Shown here: piece after piece, positions 41,193-50,582 of the stretch
How positions within the stretch are numbered: the first letter of the stretch is position 1
Layout of the letters: every line of letters begins with the position of its first letter
Source: Pseudarthrobacter sp. Fe7
GTDB lineage: Bacteria > Actinomycetota > Actinomycetes > Actinomycetales > Micrococcaceae
Assembly: GCA_024372495.1 (NCBI GenBank)
Contig: CP099977.1
Coordinates: forward strand, 3,534,001-3,598,000
Direction: 5' to 3'
DNA length: 64,000 nucleotides
Notes under the pieces: model-generated
Told to the model about the DNA's origin: nothing
The model's input: the letters and a program-made list of their open reading frames with translations, nothing else
Databases searched by the model: none
Translations under genes and position numbers: made by a program

Positions 41193-41392
41193 GAGAGTCA
41201 CCTCCGTTTCTGTTTTACGGAGATCCAGCCGCATCAACCCAGCCAGCATCTGTCTACTGGCCCTGCACCCGGTCATCGATCGAGACCCACGGGCCGCCGG
41301 CTTCAGTCAACGAAGCCGTTCCCGGGAATCACTACCGAGGACCGCGAATGCGTGATGCGGTTGATCCTCCTGTTTAGTTATTCATTTGAAGG

Positions 41393-41424
41393 AGGCGGCC
41401 CGTTCCATCTGGATTGGGCCGCCC
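41393..41424 (-). terminator. Hairpin after rpsO
   Basis: GGCGGCCC / GGGCCGCC stem around a 14-base loop, about ten bases after the rpsO stop on the minus strand. Likely terminator or RNase-processing hairpin between rpsO and pnp. Confidence 0.7.
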
Positions 41425-41434
41425 CAAAGCCAGA

Positions 41435-41704
41435 CTAGCGGCGCAGGCCGAGGCGCTCGATGAGCGAACGGTAGCGGGCGATGTCAGTCTTCTTGAGGTA
41501 GCCAAGCATGCGCTTGCGGCGACCAACCATGCCCAGCAGACCGCGCTGGGTGTGGTAATCGTGCTTGTGCTCCTTCATGTGCTCAGTCAGATCCTTGATC
41601 CGCTGGGTCAGGACAGCAACCTGGACCTCGGGTGAACCGGTGTCGCCTTCGGCGGTTGCGTATTCCTTGATGATGGACTGCTTTACAGCGGCGTCAAGTG
41701 CCAC
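41435..41704 (-). CDS. rpsO: 30S ribosomal protein S15
   Basis: 89 aa, the standard size, intact. Binds 16S rRNA in the platform. Family elements: [38 protein letters not shown] and [13 protein letters not shown]. It is upstream of pnp on the same strand as in most bacteria. Confidence 0.98.
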   Translation of the reverse strand: MALDAAVKQSIIKEYATAEGDTGSPEVQVAVLTQRIKDLTEHMKEHKHDYHTQRGLLGMVGRRKRMLGYLKKTDIARYRSLIERLGLRR

Positions 41705-41889
41705 AATAACTCCTTGGGATGTGCCGTGAGGGCCCAGGTCAGTAACTCACTGCCGGGTCTGCCGCGTACGTCCCGATCCGGAAAACCGGGGCAGGCCGCC
41801 AACGACCGGACCCAGCCGCCACGGACTGCAGCCGGATCCATCGTCCAGTTTACCGGCCCCGGCCTAACCTTGTCGAAACAGTGCTCCGG

Positions 41890-43152
41890 TCAGCCCCGCA
41901 GCCGGTCCCTGATGGCCGCCATGCCCTGGAGAACTTCGTCGAAGCTGGTGCTCAGCGGTGACAACCCAACCCGGATGCCGTGCGGCGCCCGGAAGTCGGG
42001 GATGACGTCCCCGTCCCAGAGTGCCTCGACCGTGGCCTTGGTAAAGTCCGGGTGGTCCACCGTGATGTGGCCGCCCCGCTCCGCCGGATCCCGGGGTGAC
42101 GCCAGCTGCGCGCCCAGCGGTGCCAGCCAGGCATCGAAGACCTCCACGGCGAAGGAGGTCAGCGCCACGGATTTCTCCCGGATGGCCGCCATGGACGCCT
42201 CCTCGATCAGGTCCAGGGTCCCCTGCATGGCGAGCATTCCGAAGATGGCGGGGGTGCCGCTGAGGAAGCCGCGGATGCCGGCAGCCGGCTCATAGCCGGC
42301 GGCCATTTCGAAGGCATCCTTGCGCCCCATCCAGCCCCAGATGGGCTGGTTGAGCGAGGGCAGGTGCCGGGCATTGACGTAGGCGAAGGCAGGCGAACCG
42401 GGACCCCCGTTGAGGTACTTGTAGGTGCAGCCCGCAGCGAAGTCCACGTCCGCGCCGTCCAGGCCGATCTCCACCGACCCCGCCGAATGGCAAAGGTCCC
42501 ACACCACCAGGGCGCCGGCGTCGTGCACTGCCGCAGTGATTCCCGGCATGTCGGCCAGGTGGCCTGACCGGTAGGCAATCTGGCTGAGGAGGACGACGGC
42601 GGTGCGCGGCCCCGTGGCCTGGCGGACCTGTTCGAGGGTCGCCCCGGCAGCCGGGTCGGGTTCGATCCAGCGGAGGGTCAGGCCTTCCTCGAGGGCGATG
42701 CCCTCCACCAGGTAGCGGTCGGTGGGGAAGTTTTCGGTGTCCAGCACGAGCTCATTGCGGTCCGGGTCCTGCACGGCGGCGAGGGCGGCGCGGATCAGCT
42801 TGTAGAGCACCACGGTGGTGGAATCGGCAATGATGGTTTGCCCCGGCGCCGCGCCAAGGACGGCGCGGCCCGCCTGGTCCCCGATGTCCTGCGGCATGTG
42901 CAGCCACCGTTCGTCCCAGCCGCGGATGAGCCGGCCTCCCCACTCTTCCCGGATGAAGGCGGCGACGTCGTCCGCGGTCCGCTTCAGGGGCCGGCCCAGG
43001 GAGTTCCCGTCCAGGTAGGACAGGGGCGTCTCCGTGCCGATGAAGTGGTCCCGGCAGTGCGCCAGGGCATCCCGTCCGTCCAGCTCCCCGGCCCGGCGGC
43101 GGAGTTGGTCCGCGGTGGCGCGCTGGGCGGGGTTTTCCTGGTGAATGCTCAT
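41890..43152 (-). CDS. kynU: Kynureninase KynU
   Basis: PLP enzyme splitting kynurenine to anthranilate and alanine. 420 aa, intact. The PLP lysine is in AAGCTYKYLNGGPGSPAF, and the PLP-Asp in VVWDLCHSAGSVEIGL. N-terminal YLDGNSLGRPL is typical. Its start overlaps the kynA stop by four bases. Together they convert tryptophan to anthranilate, except for the formamidase step whose gene is not here. Confidence 0.95.
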   Translation of the reverse strand: MSIHQENPAQRATADQLRRRAGELDGRDALAHCRDHFIGTETPLSYLDGNSLGRPLKRTADDVAAFIREEWGGRLIRGWDERWLHMPQDIGDQAGRAVLGAAPGQTIIADSTTVVLYKLIRAALAAVQDPDRNELVLDTENFPTDRYLVEGIALEEGLTLRWIEPDPAAGATLEQVRQATGPRTAVVLLSQIAYRSGHLADMPGITAAVHDAGALVVWDLCHSAGSVEIGLDGADVDFAAGCTYKYLNGGPGSPAFAYVNARHLPSLNQPIWGWMGRKDAFEMAAGYEPAAGIRGFLSGTPAIFGMLAMQGTLDLIEEASMAAIREKSVALTSFAVEVFDAWLAPLGAQLASPRDPAERGGHITVDHPDFTKATVEALWDGDVIPDFRAPHGIRVGLSPLSTSFDEVLQGMAAIRDRLRG

Positions 43153-44003
43153 TGTCCGATCTCCGTCCTGACAGCGAATAGTTCCGGGAAGAACGTCAGC
43201 TCAAGGGCCTTCTGCAGGAAGGTCACCCCGCTGGACCCCCCGGTGCCGGTCTTCATGCCGATGGTCCGCTGGACGGTGCGCAGGTGCCGGAACCGCCAGA
43301 GCTGGAAGTTGTCCTCCAGGTCCACGAGTTCCTCGCAGGCCTCATAGGCCGCCCAGTTCGCGGCGGCGTTTTCATAGATGTGCTTGAAGAGCGGGACCAG
43401 TTCCGGGGCGAACTCGTGGGCGCGGGTCACGTCCCGGTCCAGCACGGAACGGGGCACGTCGAAACCCTGCCGGGCCAGGTAGGACAGGAACTCGTCGTAG
43501 ATGCTGGGGGCTGCAAGCAGCTCCTCCAGCATGGCGTGGGCCTCCGGGTCCGATTCGAAGACCGGCAGCATCTTGCGGTTCTTGTTTCCCAGGACGAACT
43601 CCACGGCCCGGTACTGGGCGGACTGGAACCCGGACGAGTTGCCCAGGAAGCCGCGGAACTGCGAGTACTCGGTGGGAGTCAGGGTGGCCAGGACAGACCA
43701 CTGTTCAGTGAGGGTCTTCTGGATGTGCTTGACCCGCGCGATGCCCTTGAGCGCCGATCCGAGGTCGTCCGCACGGAGCCAGCCGGCCGCGCTGCGCAGT
43801 TCATGCAGGACCAGTTTCAGCCACAGCTCCGTGGTCTGGTGCTGGATGATGAAAAGCAGCTCATCGTGGTGCTCGGGCTGGCTGACCGGCTGCTGCGCGC
43901 TGAGCAGGGTGGGAAGCTGCAGGTAGGAGGCGTAGCTCATCCGTGAGCTGAAGTCGCGGACAATCCCCTTATCCAGCTTGCGGGTGTTCTTCTCGACGGA
44001 CAC
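43149..44003 (-). CDS. kynA: Tryptophan 2,3-dioxygenase KynA
   Basis: Heme dioxygenase opening the indole ring of L-tryptophan. 284 aa from GTG at 44003, chosen for GAAAGG seven bases upstream. Family stretches: SYASYLQLPTLLSAQ, HHDELLFIIQHQTTELWLKL, GNSSGFQSAQYRAVEFVLG, NFQLWRFRHLRTVQRTIG and the C-terminal GTGGSSGVTFLQKAL. Intact. Forms a two-gene operon with kynU. Confidence 0.95.
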   Translation of the reverse strand: MSVEKNTRKLDKGIVRDFSSRMSYASYLQLPTLLSAQQPVSQPEHHDELLFIIQHQTTELWLKLVLHELRSAAGWLRADDLGSALKGIARVKHIQKTLTEQWSVLATLTPTEYSQFRGFLGNSSGFQSAQYRAVEFVLGNKNRKMLPVFESDPEAHAMLEELLAAPSIYDEFLSYLARQGFDVPRSVLDRDVTRAHEFAPELVPLFKHIYENAAANWAAYEACEELVDLEDNFQLWRFRHLRTVQRTIGMKTGTGGSSGVTFLQKALELTFFPELFAVRTEIGQ

Positions 44004-44057
44004 GTGCTGCCTTTCGTTATTCTCACCCGGGCGCTGCAACAGCGGCCGATGCTGCGG

Positions 44058-45044
44058 TCAGTGGCCGCCCAGGAGCTGGTGGGCCTGGGCTACATCCAGC
44101 CGCATTTGTTCCACCAGGGCCTCAGGACCACGGTAGGCCACCATGCCGCGCAGCCGCTCCACGAATTCAACCACTACTGTCTGGCCGTACAGATCGAAGT
44201 CCTCCACGGCTTCCTTTGGCCTGTCGATCACGTGCGCCTCGACCTGGCGGCTGACGCCGTCGAAGGTGGGGTTGGAGCCCACGGAGATGGCTGCCGGCCA
44301 GCGTTTACCGGCCTGGTCCACCAGCCAGCCGGCGTAAATGCCATCTGCGGGAATCAGCCCGGTGGCATTGGAGGCGAGGTTCGCCGTAGGAAACCCCAGT
44401 GCCCTGCCGCGGGCGGCGCCGTGGACCACTTCGCCGCGCATCCGGTGCGGCCGGCCCAGGACCGAGGCGGCGGTGGTGACGTCTCCGGCCTGCAGGGCTT
44501 CACGCACCCAGGTGGAGGAGCAGCGGCGGTCCGCGCCGTCGTCGTCATGCAGGGGGTAGCCCTCGGCCCCGAACTCGCTGATGACCTGCACATCGAAGCC
44601 GAATTTTCCGCCCAGCGCCTTCATGGTGTCCAGGTCCCCCGAGTTGCCTCGCCCAAAACGGGCGTCGTGGCCGATGACAACGTGGCTGGCGTGCAGGCAG
44701 TCCACGAGGTATTGCTCCACGAACTCTTCGGCAGTGAGGCTGGCAAGGTCCAGCGAGTATTTGACCACCAGTACTGCGTCCAGGCCCAACCCGCCCAGTG
44801 CTTCAAGCTTGTCGTCAAGGCCCATGATCAGCTCCGGCGCGGCCTCGGGCCGGTGGATGAGGGCCGGATGGGGGTCGAAAGTAACAGCGACAGCCTTGGC
44901 GTGGGAGAGCCGGGCCGACCGGATCAGCTGGGACAGCACCTGCTGGTGGCCGCGGTGAACGCCGTCGAAGTTGCCGAAAGTGACAACAGATGGGCCGAAG
45001 TCCGCCGGGACGTCGGACGGATCGTTCCAGATGTAAACCATCAC
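44058..45044 (-). CDS. ribF: Bifunctional riboflavin kinase/FAD synthetase RibF
   Basis: Makes FMN and FAD. 328 aa, intact. The N-terminal adenylyltransferase part has VVTFGNFDGVHRGHQQVL and FDPHPALIHRP, and VIGHDARFGRGNSGD; the C-terminal flavokinase part has GRPHRMRGEVVHGAARGRALGFPTANL in two pieces and GIYAGWLVD. It is downstream of truB with two membrane-protein genes between, and follows the conserved rbfA-truB-ribF theme. Confidence 0.94.
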   Translation of the reverse strand: MMVYIWNDPSDVPADFGPSVVTFGNFDGVHRGHQQVLSQLIRSARLSHAKAVAVTFDPHPALIHRPEAAPELIMGLDDKLEALGGLGLDAVLVVKYSLDLASLTAEEFVEQYLVDCLHASHVVIGHDARFGRGNSGDLDTMKALGGKFGFDVQVISEFGAEGYPLHDDDGADRRCSSTWVREALQAGDVTTAASVLGRPHRMRGEVVHGAARGRALGFPTANLASNATGLIPADGIYAGWLVDQAGKRWPAAISVGSNPTFDGVSRQVEAHVIDRPKEAVEDFDLYGQTVVVEFVERLRGMVAYRGPEALVEQMRLDVAQAHQLLGGH

Positions 45045-45140
45045 CCTCGCCTTAAGCTGCCTGAAAGCATCAACGTTCCGGAGCCTTGCCGGCCGCGGAA
45101 CTCTTCAAGGTTACCCGGATTCACTGCGCGGCTTTGCCCG

Positions 45141-45592
45141 TCACTGCGCAGCTTTGGCCTGCGAGGGCCTGCGCCGGTACAGCCACACCAAGCCCAGGAT
45201 AGGCAGCAGCAGGGGATGAAGCCGTAGCCGCGGCCAAACAGCGACCACACGGTCTCGTGCGGGAACTGCACGGAATCCAGGATGCTCAGGGTCCCCACCA
45301 CCAGGACGCCGGCCAGTTCAACCAGCACCGCGGCGACGGAGACCTTGAACCAGGTGGTCCCGGCCTTGGCCAGCGACACCGTTGCCAGGATGTAAACCAG
45401 GGCCGCGAAAGCGGAAAGCAGGTACGCCAGGGGCGCCTCGGAGAACTTGGTGAGGATCTGGTAGCCGGCCCGGGCAGTGGCCGAGATGGCGAAAACCCCG
45501 TACACCGCGATCAGCAGGCGGCCGGGCCCGGTATTGCGCGTATTGCGGACGGGTGAGCCGCCGGTGGCTGGAGGAGCCTGCTGGTCTTTCAT
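45141..45592 (-). CDS. Integral membrane protein, frame broken
   Basis: Repaired length about 150 aa with four predicted transmembrane helices (about 23-42, 55-76, 82-104, 122-138). Begins MKDQQAPPATGGSPVR. The frame breaks at the G run 45212-45215, one base short; repair gives GFIPLLLPILGLVWLYRRR. No recognised family. It lies between truB/another membrane protein and ribF. The end of the gene overlaps a short direct repeat (TCACTGCGC.GCTTTG at about 45120 and 45141). Confidence 0.65.
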
Positions 45593-45611
45593 CTTTGCTG
45601 CTTCTTCCACT

Positions 45612-45965
45612 TCAGTACCAAATCTGGTTCATTCGGGCAGCCATGACCAGCGCCGTAACGCCGACCGCGGCCAGGACAAAGTTGCTCCACCGGGTGCGTT
45701 CCAGGATGGACCAGTAGATTGCCGCGGGCGGCAGGAGCATCGCTGTGGCCATGTAGCCCCAGAACTCCCACGCCTCCCCGGCAATCGGTTCGCCGGCGAC
45801 GACCCGGACAATGGAGCCCACCAGGTAGACCACCAGGACAACTTCCACTGCGACGACGGACAGGATGGTGACGTCGTTCGGCGCCTTCTTCAGGATTCCG
45901 GCCCCCAGGCACACCACGGTGGACGCCAGGCCCACCACGAGGATGATCCAGAAATATGCGTCCAC
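45612..45965 (-). CDS. Integral membrane protein
   Basis: 117 aa, intact, with four hydrophobic segments (about 4-24, 30-55, 68-86, 94-112) and almost no soluble part. It begins MDAYFWIILVVGLASTVV, one base after the truB stop region, and precedes the other four-helix protein by 19 bases. No function assignable. Confidence 0.7.
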   Translation of the reverse strand: MDAYFWIILVVGLASTVVCLGAGILKKAPNDVTILSVVAVEVVLVVYLVGSIVRVVAGEPIAGEAWEFWGYMATAMLLPPAAIYWSILERTRWSNFVLAAVGVTALVMAARMNQIWY

Positions 45966-45966
45966 G

Positions 45967-46899
45967 CTACGCCTCCGCGGCGGCTGCGGCCGTACCGTTG
46001 CCCGGTGCGAAGACGAGGACCGGCTTGGCGTAGGGGCCCGCGTCGGCGAGAAGGGCCACCAGGCTGCCGTCGGGAGCGAAGGCCGCGGCAGGGTGCTCCG
46101 CGGTGGGGGCGCCGGGCGTGCCAGGCTCCGTTCCGGCGGCGATCCGCCGGCCGAACGAGATCTCGGCAGTTTCGCCGGCAGTGAGCTCGCGGTTAGGCAT
46201 CAGGGCCCGGGCCGCGAGGGACATGTCCAGGACGTTGAGTTCTTCGGCGAGCTGTTCAAGGGTGCGCGCCTGGTCAATGGAGTACGGGCCCACCTGGGTC
46301 CGCCGGAGCGCCGTGAGGTGGCCGCCGACGCCAAGGGCGTCGCCGAGATCCCGGGCCAGGGCGCGGATGTACGTGCCCGAGGAGCATTCCACCGTCACGT
46401 CCAGGTCCACCACCTCCGCCGCCAGGTCCCGGCGAACGTCGTGGACGTCGAAGCGGTGGATGGTGACGGGCCGCGCTGAGAGCTTGACGTCCTCGCCGGA
46501 CCGCACGCGGGCGTAGGCGCGTTCGCCGTTGACCTTGATCGCGCTGACGCTGCTGGGCACCTGCTGGATCGCGCCCGTGAGCGCGGCGACGGCGTCGTGG
46601 ATTCCTTCGTCGGTGACTCCGGCGGCGCTGGCGGTGGCCGTGATCTCGCCCTCAGCGTCATCGGTCACGGTGGACTGGCCCAACCGGATGGTGGCTGTAT
46701 AGGTCTTGGAGGTGCCCACGATGTAGGTCAGGAGCCGAGTGGCTTTGTTGATTCCAAGCACCAGTACTCCGGTGGCCATGGGATCGAGGGTTCCGGCGTG
46801 CCCTACTTTCCGGGTACCTGCGAGGCGCCGCATCCGGCCAACCACATCATGGCTGGTCCATCCCTGCGGCTTGTCCACTATCACCAGTCCAGAAAGCAC
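45967..46899 (-). CDS. truB: tRNA pseudouridine(55) synthase TruB
   Basis: Makes pseudouridine 55 in the T loop. About 310 aa from GTG at 46899, which has GGGAAG upstream. The catalytic Asp39 is in KVGHAGTLDPMATGVLVLG. Further motifs are TYTATIRLGQSTVTDDAEG and SGTYIRALARDLGDALG. Intact. Divergent from the aminotransferase gene. Confidence 0.95.
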   Translation of the reverse strand: MLSGLVIVDKPQGWTSHDVVGRMRRLAGTRKVGHAGTLDPMATGVLVLGINKATRLLTYIVGTSKTYTATIRLGQSTVTDDAEGEITATASAAGVTDEGIHDAVAALTGAIQQVPSSVSAIKVNGERAYARVRSGEDVKLSARPVTIHRFDVHDVRRDLAAEVVDLDVTVECSSGTYIRALARDLGDALGVGGHLTALRRTQVGPYSIDQARTLEQLAEELNVLDMSLAARALMPNRELTAGETAEISFGRRIAAGTEPGTPGAPTAEHPAAAFAPDGSLVALLADAGPYAKPVLVFAPGNGTAAAAAEA

Positions 46900-47038
46900 G
46901 CTTCCCAGTATATCGGCGCAGCTTGGGCCGCCTGCGCAGGCAGGCAGCGGGGAGCGCGTACGGCCGCGGCAGCCACGCCGCACGAGCCTGCCGCCCGCGC
47001 GTCATGGGGAAGGAGCAGCGGCAGCTAGGATGGCTGGC

Positions 47039-48196
47039 ATGCCTGAGCTTGCCGCCCATGTCCGCGACGTGCCCGTCAACCAGATCCGCGAGATTACCGA
47101 GGCCGCCTGGCGCACCCCCGGCGCCGTGGTGCTCAGCATCGGCGAGCCTGGCTTTCCCCTTCCCCGGCACGTCCTGGACGCGGGCATCGCCTGCCTGGAC
47201 CGCGATGAAACGAACTACACGCCCAACGCCGGTATCCCCGCCCTCCGTGAGGCCTTTGCCGCCAGGTTCCGGGAAGAGCAGGGCATCGATGTCGGCGCTG
47301 ACCGCGTCTATGTGGTGTCCGGCGCGCAGCAGGGCCTGCACTTCGCCATGAGCCTCCTGCTGGGACCCGGGGACGAGATCCTGATCCCGAACCCGGGCTA
47401 TCCCACCTTTGCCATGACCAGCCGGCTGCTGAACGCCGTTCCCGTCGCATATCCCCTGCACCCGGACCACGGCTTCCAGCCCCGGGTTGCCGATGTCGAA
47501 GCCCTCATCACCAACCGCACCCGCGTCCTGGTGCTCAACTCCCCCTCGAACCCGCTGGGCGCCGTGCTCAGTGAAGACCTGGTCCGGGACCTGGTGGACC
47601 TGGCGCGCCGGCACGATATCTGGGTCATCTCCGACGAGTGCTATGAAGCATTCACCTACGATGTGCCGCACGTCAGCCCGGCAAAGTTCGACGGCGGCAC
47701 CGCGGACGGTGCGCGCGTGTTCACTTCACTGACGTTGTCCAAAACCTACGGCCTGACGGGGCTCCGGATCGGCGCGCTCATCTGCCCGCCGGGGCTTGAA
47801 CAGAAGATGGACAACGTCATGGAATCGATCGTCTCGTGTGTGGCGTCTGCCCCGCAGTACGCGGCGCTGGCCGCCCTCACCGGGCCCCAGGACTACGTCC
47901 GGCACGCGCACCGGCACTACCGCCAGAACCGGGACGCCGCTTCCGCGGTCCTGGCTTCGAAGGGGGTCCGCTACCTGCCGGCGCAGGGGGCGTTCTACCT
48001 GTGGGCGGAAATGTCCCACGTGACCGGCGGCGATGTGCGGAACTGGGTCCGGCAGTTCCTTGCGGACTCCGGCGTGGCGCTGGCTCCCGGGACCGCTTTT
48101 GGATCCATCGGTGAAGGCTGGGTCCGGATCGCCCTGTGCGGCCGGAAAGAGGACCTTTTGGAAGGGCTGTCCCGGCTTCCTGCCGCTCCCCAGTGA
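47039..48196 (+). CDS. Class I/II PLP aminotransferase
   Basis: About 385 aa from ATG 47039 (AGGA upstream); ATG 47030 is possible. The fold-type I elements are SIGEPGFPLP, SGAQQGLHFAMSLLLGPGDE, NSPSNPLGAVL, VISDECYEAFTYD and the PLP lysine Lys235 in TLSKTYGLTGLRIG. The C-terminus has FYLWAEM and the substrate-carboxylate Arg in GWVRIALC. The exact amino acid donor cannot be told; aspartate-, alanine- or aromatic-type activities all fit. Confidence 0.85.
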   Translation: MPELAAHVRDVPVNQIREITEAAWRTPGAVVLSIGEPGFPLPRHVLDAGIACLDRDETNYTPNAGIPALREAFAARFREEQGIDVGADRVYVVSGAQQGLHFAMSLLLGPGDEILIPNPGYPTFAMTSRLLNAVPVAYPLHPDHGFQPRVADVEALITNRTRVLVLNSPSNPLGAVLSEDLVRDLVDLARRHDIWVISDECYEAFTYDVPHVSPAKFDGGTADGARVFTSLTLSKTYGLTGLRIGALICPPGLEQKMDNVMESIVSCVASAPQYAALAALTGPQDYVRHAHRHYRQNRDAASAVLASKGVRYLPAQGAFYLWAEMSHVTGGDVRNWVRQFLADSGVALAPGTAFGSIGEGWVRIALCGRKEDLLEGLSRLPAAPQ

Positions 48197-48246
48197 GCCG
48201 ACTGCAATCCCGGATTTAAACCCACCGGCGCCGGCTGCGTGCCGTG

Positions 48247-48684
48247 TTAGCTGCGTGCCCCGGCCAGAGCCCGGTCCAGCCATGTGCGGAGGGCCTCCGC
48301 GGGTGCGGCGCCGGCCTGGCGGGCGGCGACCTTTCCGTCGACGATCACCATCAGTGTGGGGATGGCCTGCACGTCGAACCGCCGCGACAGCCCGGGTGAC
48401 TTGTCCACGTCAACCTTGACCAGCTTGATTTTCCCTGGTCGTTCCCTGGCGAGCTTGTCCAGGACGGGGCTGACCATCCGGCAGGGTCCGCACCATGCGG
48501 CCCAGAAATTCACCAGCACCGGAACTGACGATTGCTCCGCTACGACTGCGAAGTCGCCGTCGCCTGCGGACACGATCCATGGCAGGTCGGCCTTGCAGTT
48601 GCCGCAGCGGGGATGGCCTGCGGCCTGTGCCGGCACCCGGTTGGTCTTCCCGCACGCGGGGCAGCTGAGGAGTGTGGGTTCCAT
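48247..48684 (-). CDS. trxC: Thioredoxin 2-type protein with N-terminal zinc finger
   Basis: 145 aa, intact. An N-terminal zinc ribbon with Cys8, Cys11, Cys27 and Cys30 (SCPACGKTN; RCGNCKADLPW) precedes a thioredoxin fold with the redox pair in WAAWCGPCRM (Cys65, Cys68) and cis-Pro in VQAIPTLMV. This is the architecture of Escherichia coli Trx2. It probably reduces cytoplasmic disulfides under oxidative stress. It starts three bases from the deaminase gene end, same strand. Confidence 0.9.
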   Translation of the reverse strand: MEPTLLSCPACGKTNRVPAQAAGHPRCGNCKADLPWIVSAGDGDFAVVAEQSSVPVLVNFWAAWCGPCRMVSPVLDKLARERPGKIKLVKVDVDKSPGLSRRFDVQAIPTLMVIVDGKVAARQAGAAPAEALRTWLDRALAGARS

Positions 48685-48686
48685 GG

Positions 48687-49208
48687 CTAGTATTCCTTCC
48701 TGCTGTCAAAGGCGCGCCATGCCTGGAAGGGGACATCCGACGTCGGGATGTCACCCCGGGTGACCGGCATCAGCTCCGGCGTGGCGCCGCTGAAGTAGTC
48801 GTAGAAAAGCGCGTCATCAAAGCCCGCCGCCGCGGCGCCGTGGCGGTCTGCCGCGAAGTAGACGTGGCTGATCCTGGCCCACAGGGCGGAGGCCAGGCAC
48901 ATGGGGCACGGCTCGCAGCTTGCGTAGAGGACGGAGCCGGTGAGGTCGAAGTCCGCGGTTGCCGCGGCCGCGGCCCGGATGGCCACTACCTCCGCATGGG
49001 CAGTGGGGTCGTTGTCCCGGGTCACCCGGTTGACGCCTGCGTGCACACGCCCGTCAGGGGTTACCACCACCGCTGCGAACGGGCCGCCGCCGTCACCCAC
49101 GTTCTGCGTGGCCAGGTCCACGGCCTGTTCGAGGTACTTGGCTTGGTCAAGGAACTGGGCCTGTTCGGGGCGTTCAGATGGGCTCTTCCCGTGCTCCGCG
49201 GAGTTCAT
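48687..49208 (-). CDS. Nucleoside deaminase (guanine/cytosine deaminase-like)
   Basis: 173 aa, intact. Zinc-dependent CDA fold: the ligands His71 and catalytic Glu73 are in TAHAEVVAIR, and Cys101/Cys104 in SCEPCPMCLAS. The C-terminal part (DDALFYDYFSGATPE, FQAWRAFDSRKEY) resembles guanine deaminases of the GuaD type more than tRNA adenosine deaminase TadA. Substrate is inferred only. Confidence 0.82.
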   Translation of the reverse strand: MNSAEHGKSPSERPEQAQFLDQAKYLEQAVDLATQNVGDGGGPFAAVVVTPDGRVHAGVNRVTRDNDPTAHAEVVAIRAAAAATADFDLTGSVLYASCEPCPMCLASALWARISHVYFAADRHGAAAAGFDDALFYDYFSGATPELMPVTRGDIPTSDVPFQAWRAFDSRKEY

Positions 49209-49381
49209 AGCACGATCCTAGCCACGCGCGAACCCTAGGGGGATGGAAAGGGTGCCAAAAAGGGGGACGCCCGCAACCACTACCAGCCGGTACGGGCCTA
49301 CGCTGGCGCCCGGGGGATCCATTTTGCCTCTGTCGAGGCTACATACCGGCCCGCAAGGGCCTCGCACCCCGGAGTACCCAA

Positions 49382-50501
49382 ATGAACAAAAGACTCGCAC
49401 TCTTAGCCTGTATAGCGGCCTCGGCCGCTGCCATAGCGTCCGCAGGCCCCGCCGCCGCCAATTCGCGCGATTACGACGTGCTTGCAGACGGCCTTCTCTC
49501 GCCGCTGCACGTTACTGCAACACCCGGGAAGTCGCTCCTGGTGTCCCAGGATTTCGCGGGGAAACTCAACCGGATCAATCGGGACGGCTCCACCGAAAGC
49601 CTTTCCACCGACACTCCCCAGGGATGGGAGGTAGCCGGAGCCGATACCCGCGGCAGCACAACGTACTTCCTTGAAAGCGTGGGTGCCGGCCAGGGCGACC
49701 AGGCCGGGTTGCACGGATACCTGAAGTCGATCGACTCCAGCGGCGATGTGGAATCGATCGCCAACTTTGCCGATTTCGAGCGGCGCCATAACCCCGACGG
49801 CGACCAGCATTACGGATTCGGCGACGACGTCAGCGCCCAGTGCCTCGCCACGTGGCCGAATTTTCCGCCCGCCGCGTACCGGGGAATGGTTGACTCCCAC
49901 CCTTACGCGTTGGCCGTCCGCGGCGACACTGCCTTTGTTGCGGATGCGGGCATGAATGCCGTCCTTAAGGTGGACCTGAAGAACGGTGACATCGATACCG
50001 TCGCCGTCCTGCCCGCGCGGCCGGCCGTGATTCCGGCGGGCCTGCGGATTCCCACTGACATGATGGGCGGAACCGCGGAGGTGCCGGCCTGCGTGGTGGG
50101 GCATGAGTATGCCTTTGAACCCGTTCCCACGGATATCGGGATTGGGCCGGATGGCATGCTGTATGTGACATCGCTGCCCGGCGGCCCGGAAGGTGCTGAA
50201 CTGGGCGCCCGCGGTGCGATCTTCAAGATCAATCCGTGGAACGGCGACACCGACCTGTGGGGAGGACATCATGAGCCCCACGGGCTTGGCGGTCGCCGGC
50301 AACGGTGATGTCTACGTTGCTTCGCTGTTCGGCGGCGAGATCCTGAAGTTCACCTGCGAGGGGCAGCGTTCCCGGTTCCTGGCAGTGAACATGCCGGCAG
50401 ATGTCGACATCAGCGGCCACACCCTGTACGCCACCATCGACGCCCTGGGCGATCCGTCCCAGCCGCCTGCCGGCAAGGTGGTGAAGGCCGACCTCCGGTA
50501 G
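49382..50501 (+). CDS. Secreted ScyD/ScyE-like beta-propeller protein, frame broken
   Basis: Repaired length about 372 aa. A Sec signal peptide (MNKRLALLACIAASAAAIA, cleavage probably after PAAA near residue 26) is followed by a repeating beta-propeller pattern (GLLSPLHVTATPGKSLLVSQ, DIGIGPDGMLYVTSLPGG, GLAVAGNGDVYVASLFGG). ScyD/ScyE-family proteins are exported and were named in the cyanobacterial scytonemin cluster; the function in actinobacteria is unknown. The break is near 50262-50266, in a GGGG run that seems one base too long (or two short), so two or three residues there are uncertain. Confidence 0.75.
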
Positions 50502-50543
50502 TGGCAGGCGGTCCGCCCGTTGAGGCACAGCCGGGTTAAACCG

Positions 50544-50574
50544 CCAGGGCCCGGGAATCTTTCCCGGGCCCTGG
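50544..50574. terminator. Bidirectional terminator between the ScyD-like gene and rbfA
   Basis: Perfect 14-base stem CCAGGGCCCGGGAA / TTCCCGGGCCCTGG around TCT, between convergent genes (stop at 50501 on plus, stop at 50583 on minus). Confidence 0.85.
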
Positions 50575-50582
50575 CCTGCGTC

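Noticed and set aside
45118..45156. Direct repeat TCACTGCGC.GCTTTG near the end of a membrane-protein gene as an attachment site
   Set aside because: The copies are only 21 bases apart and no integrase or mobile content is nearby; simple slippage is enough.
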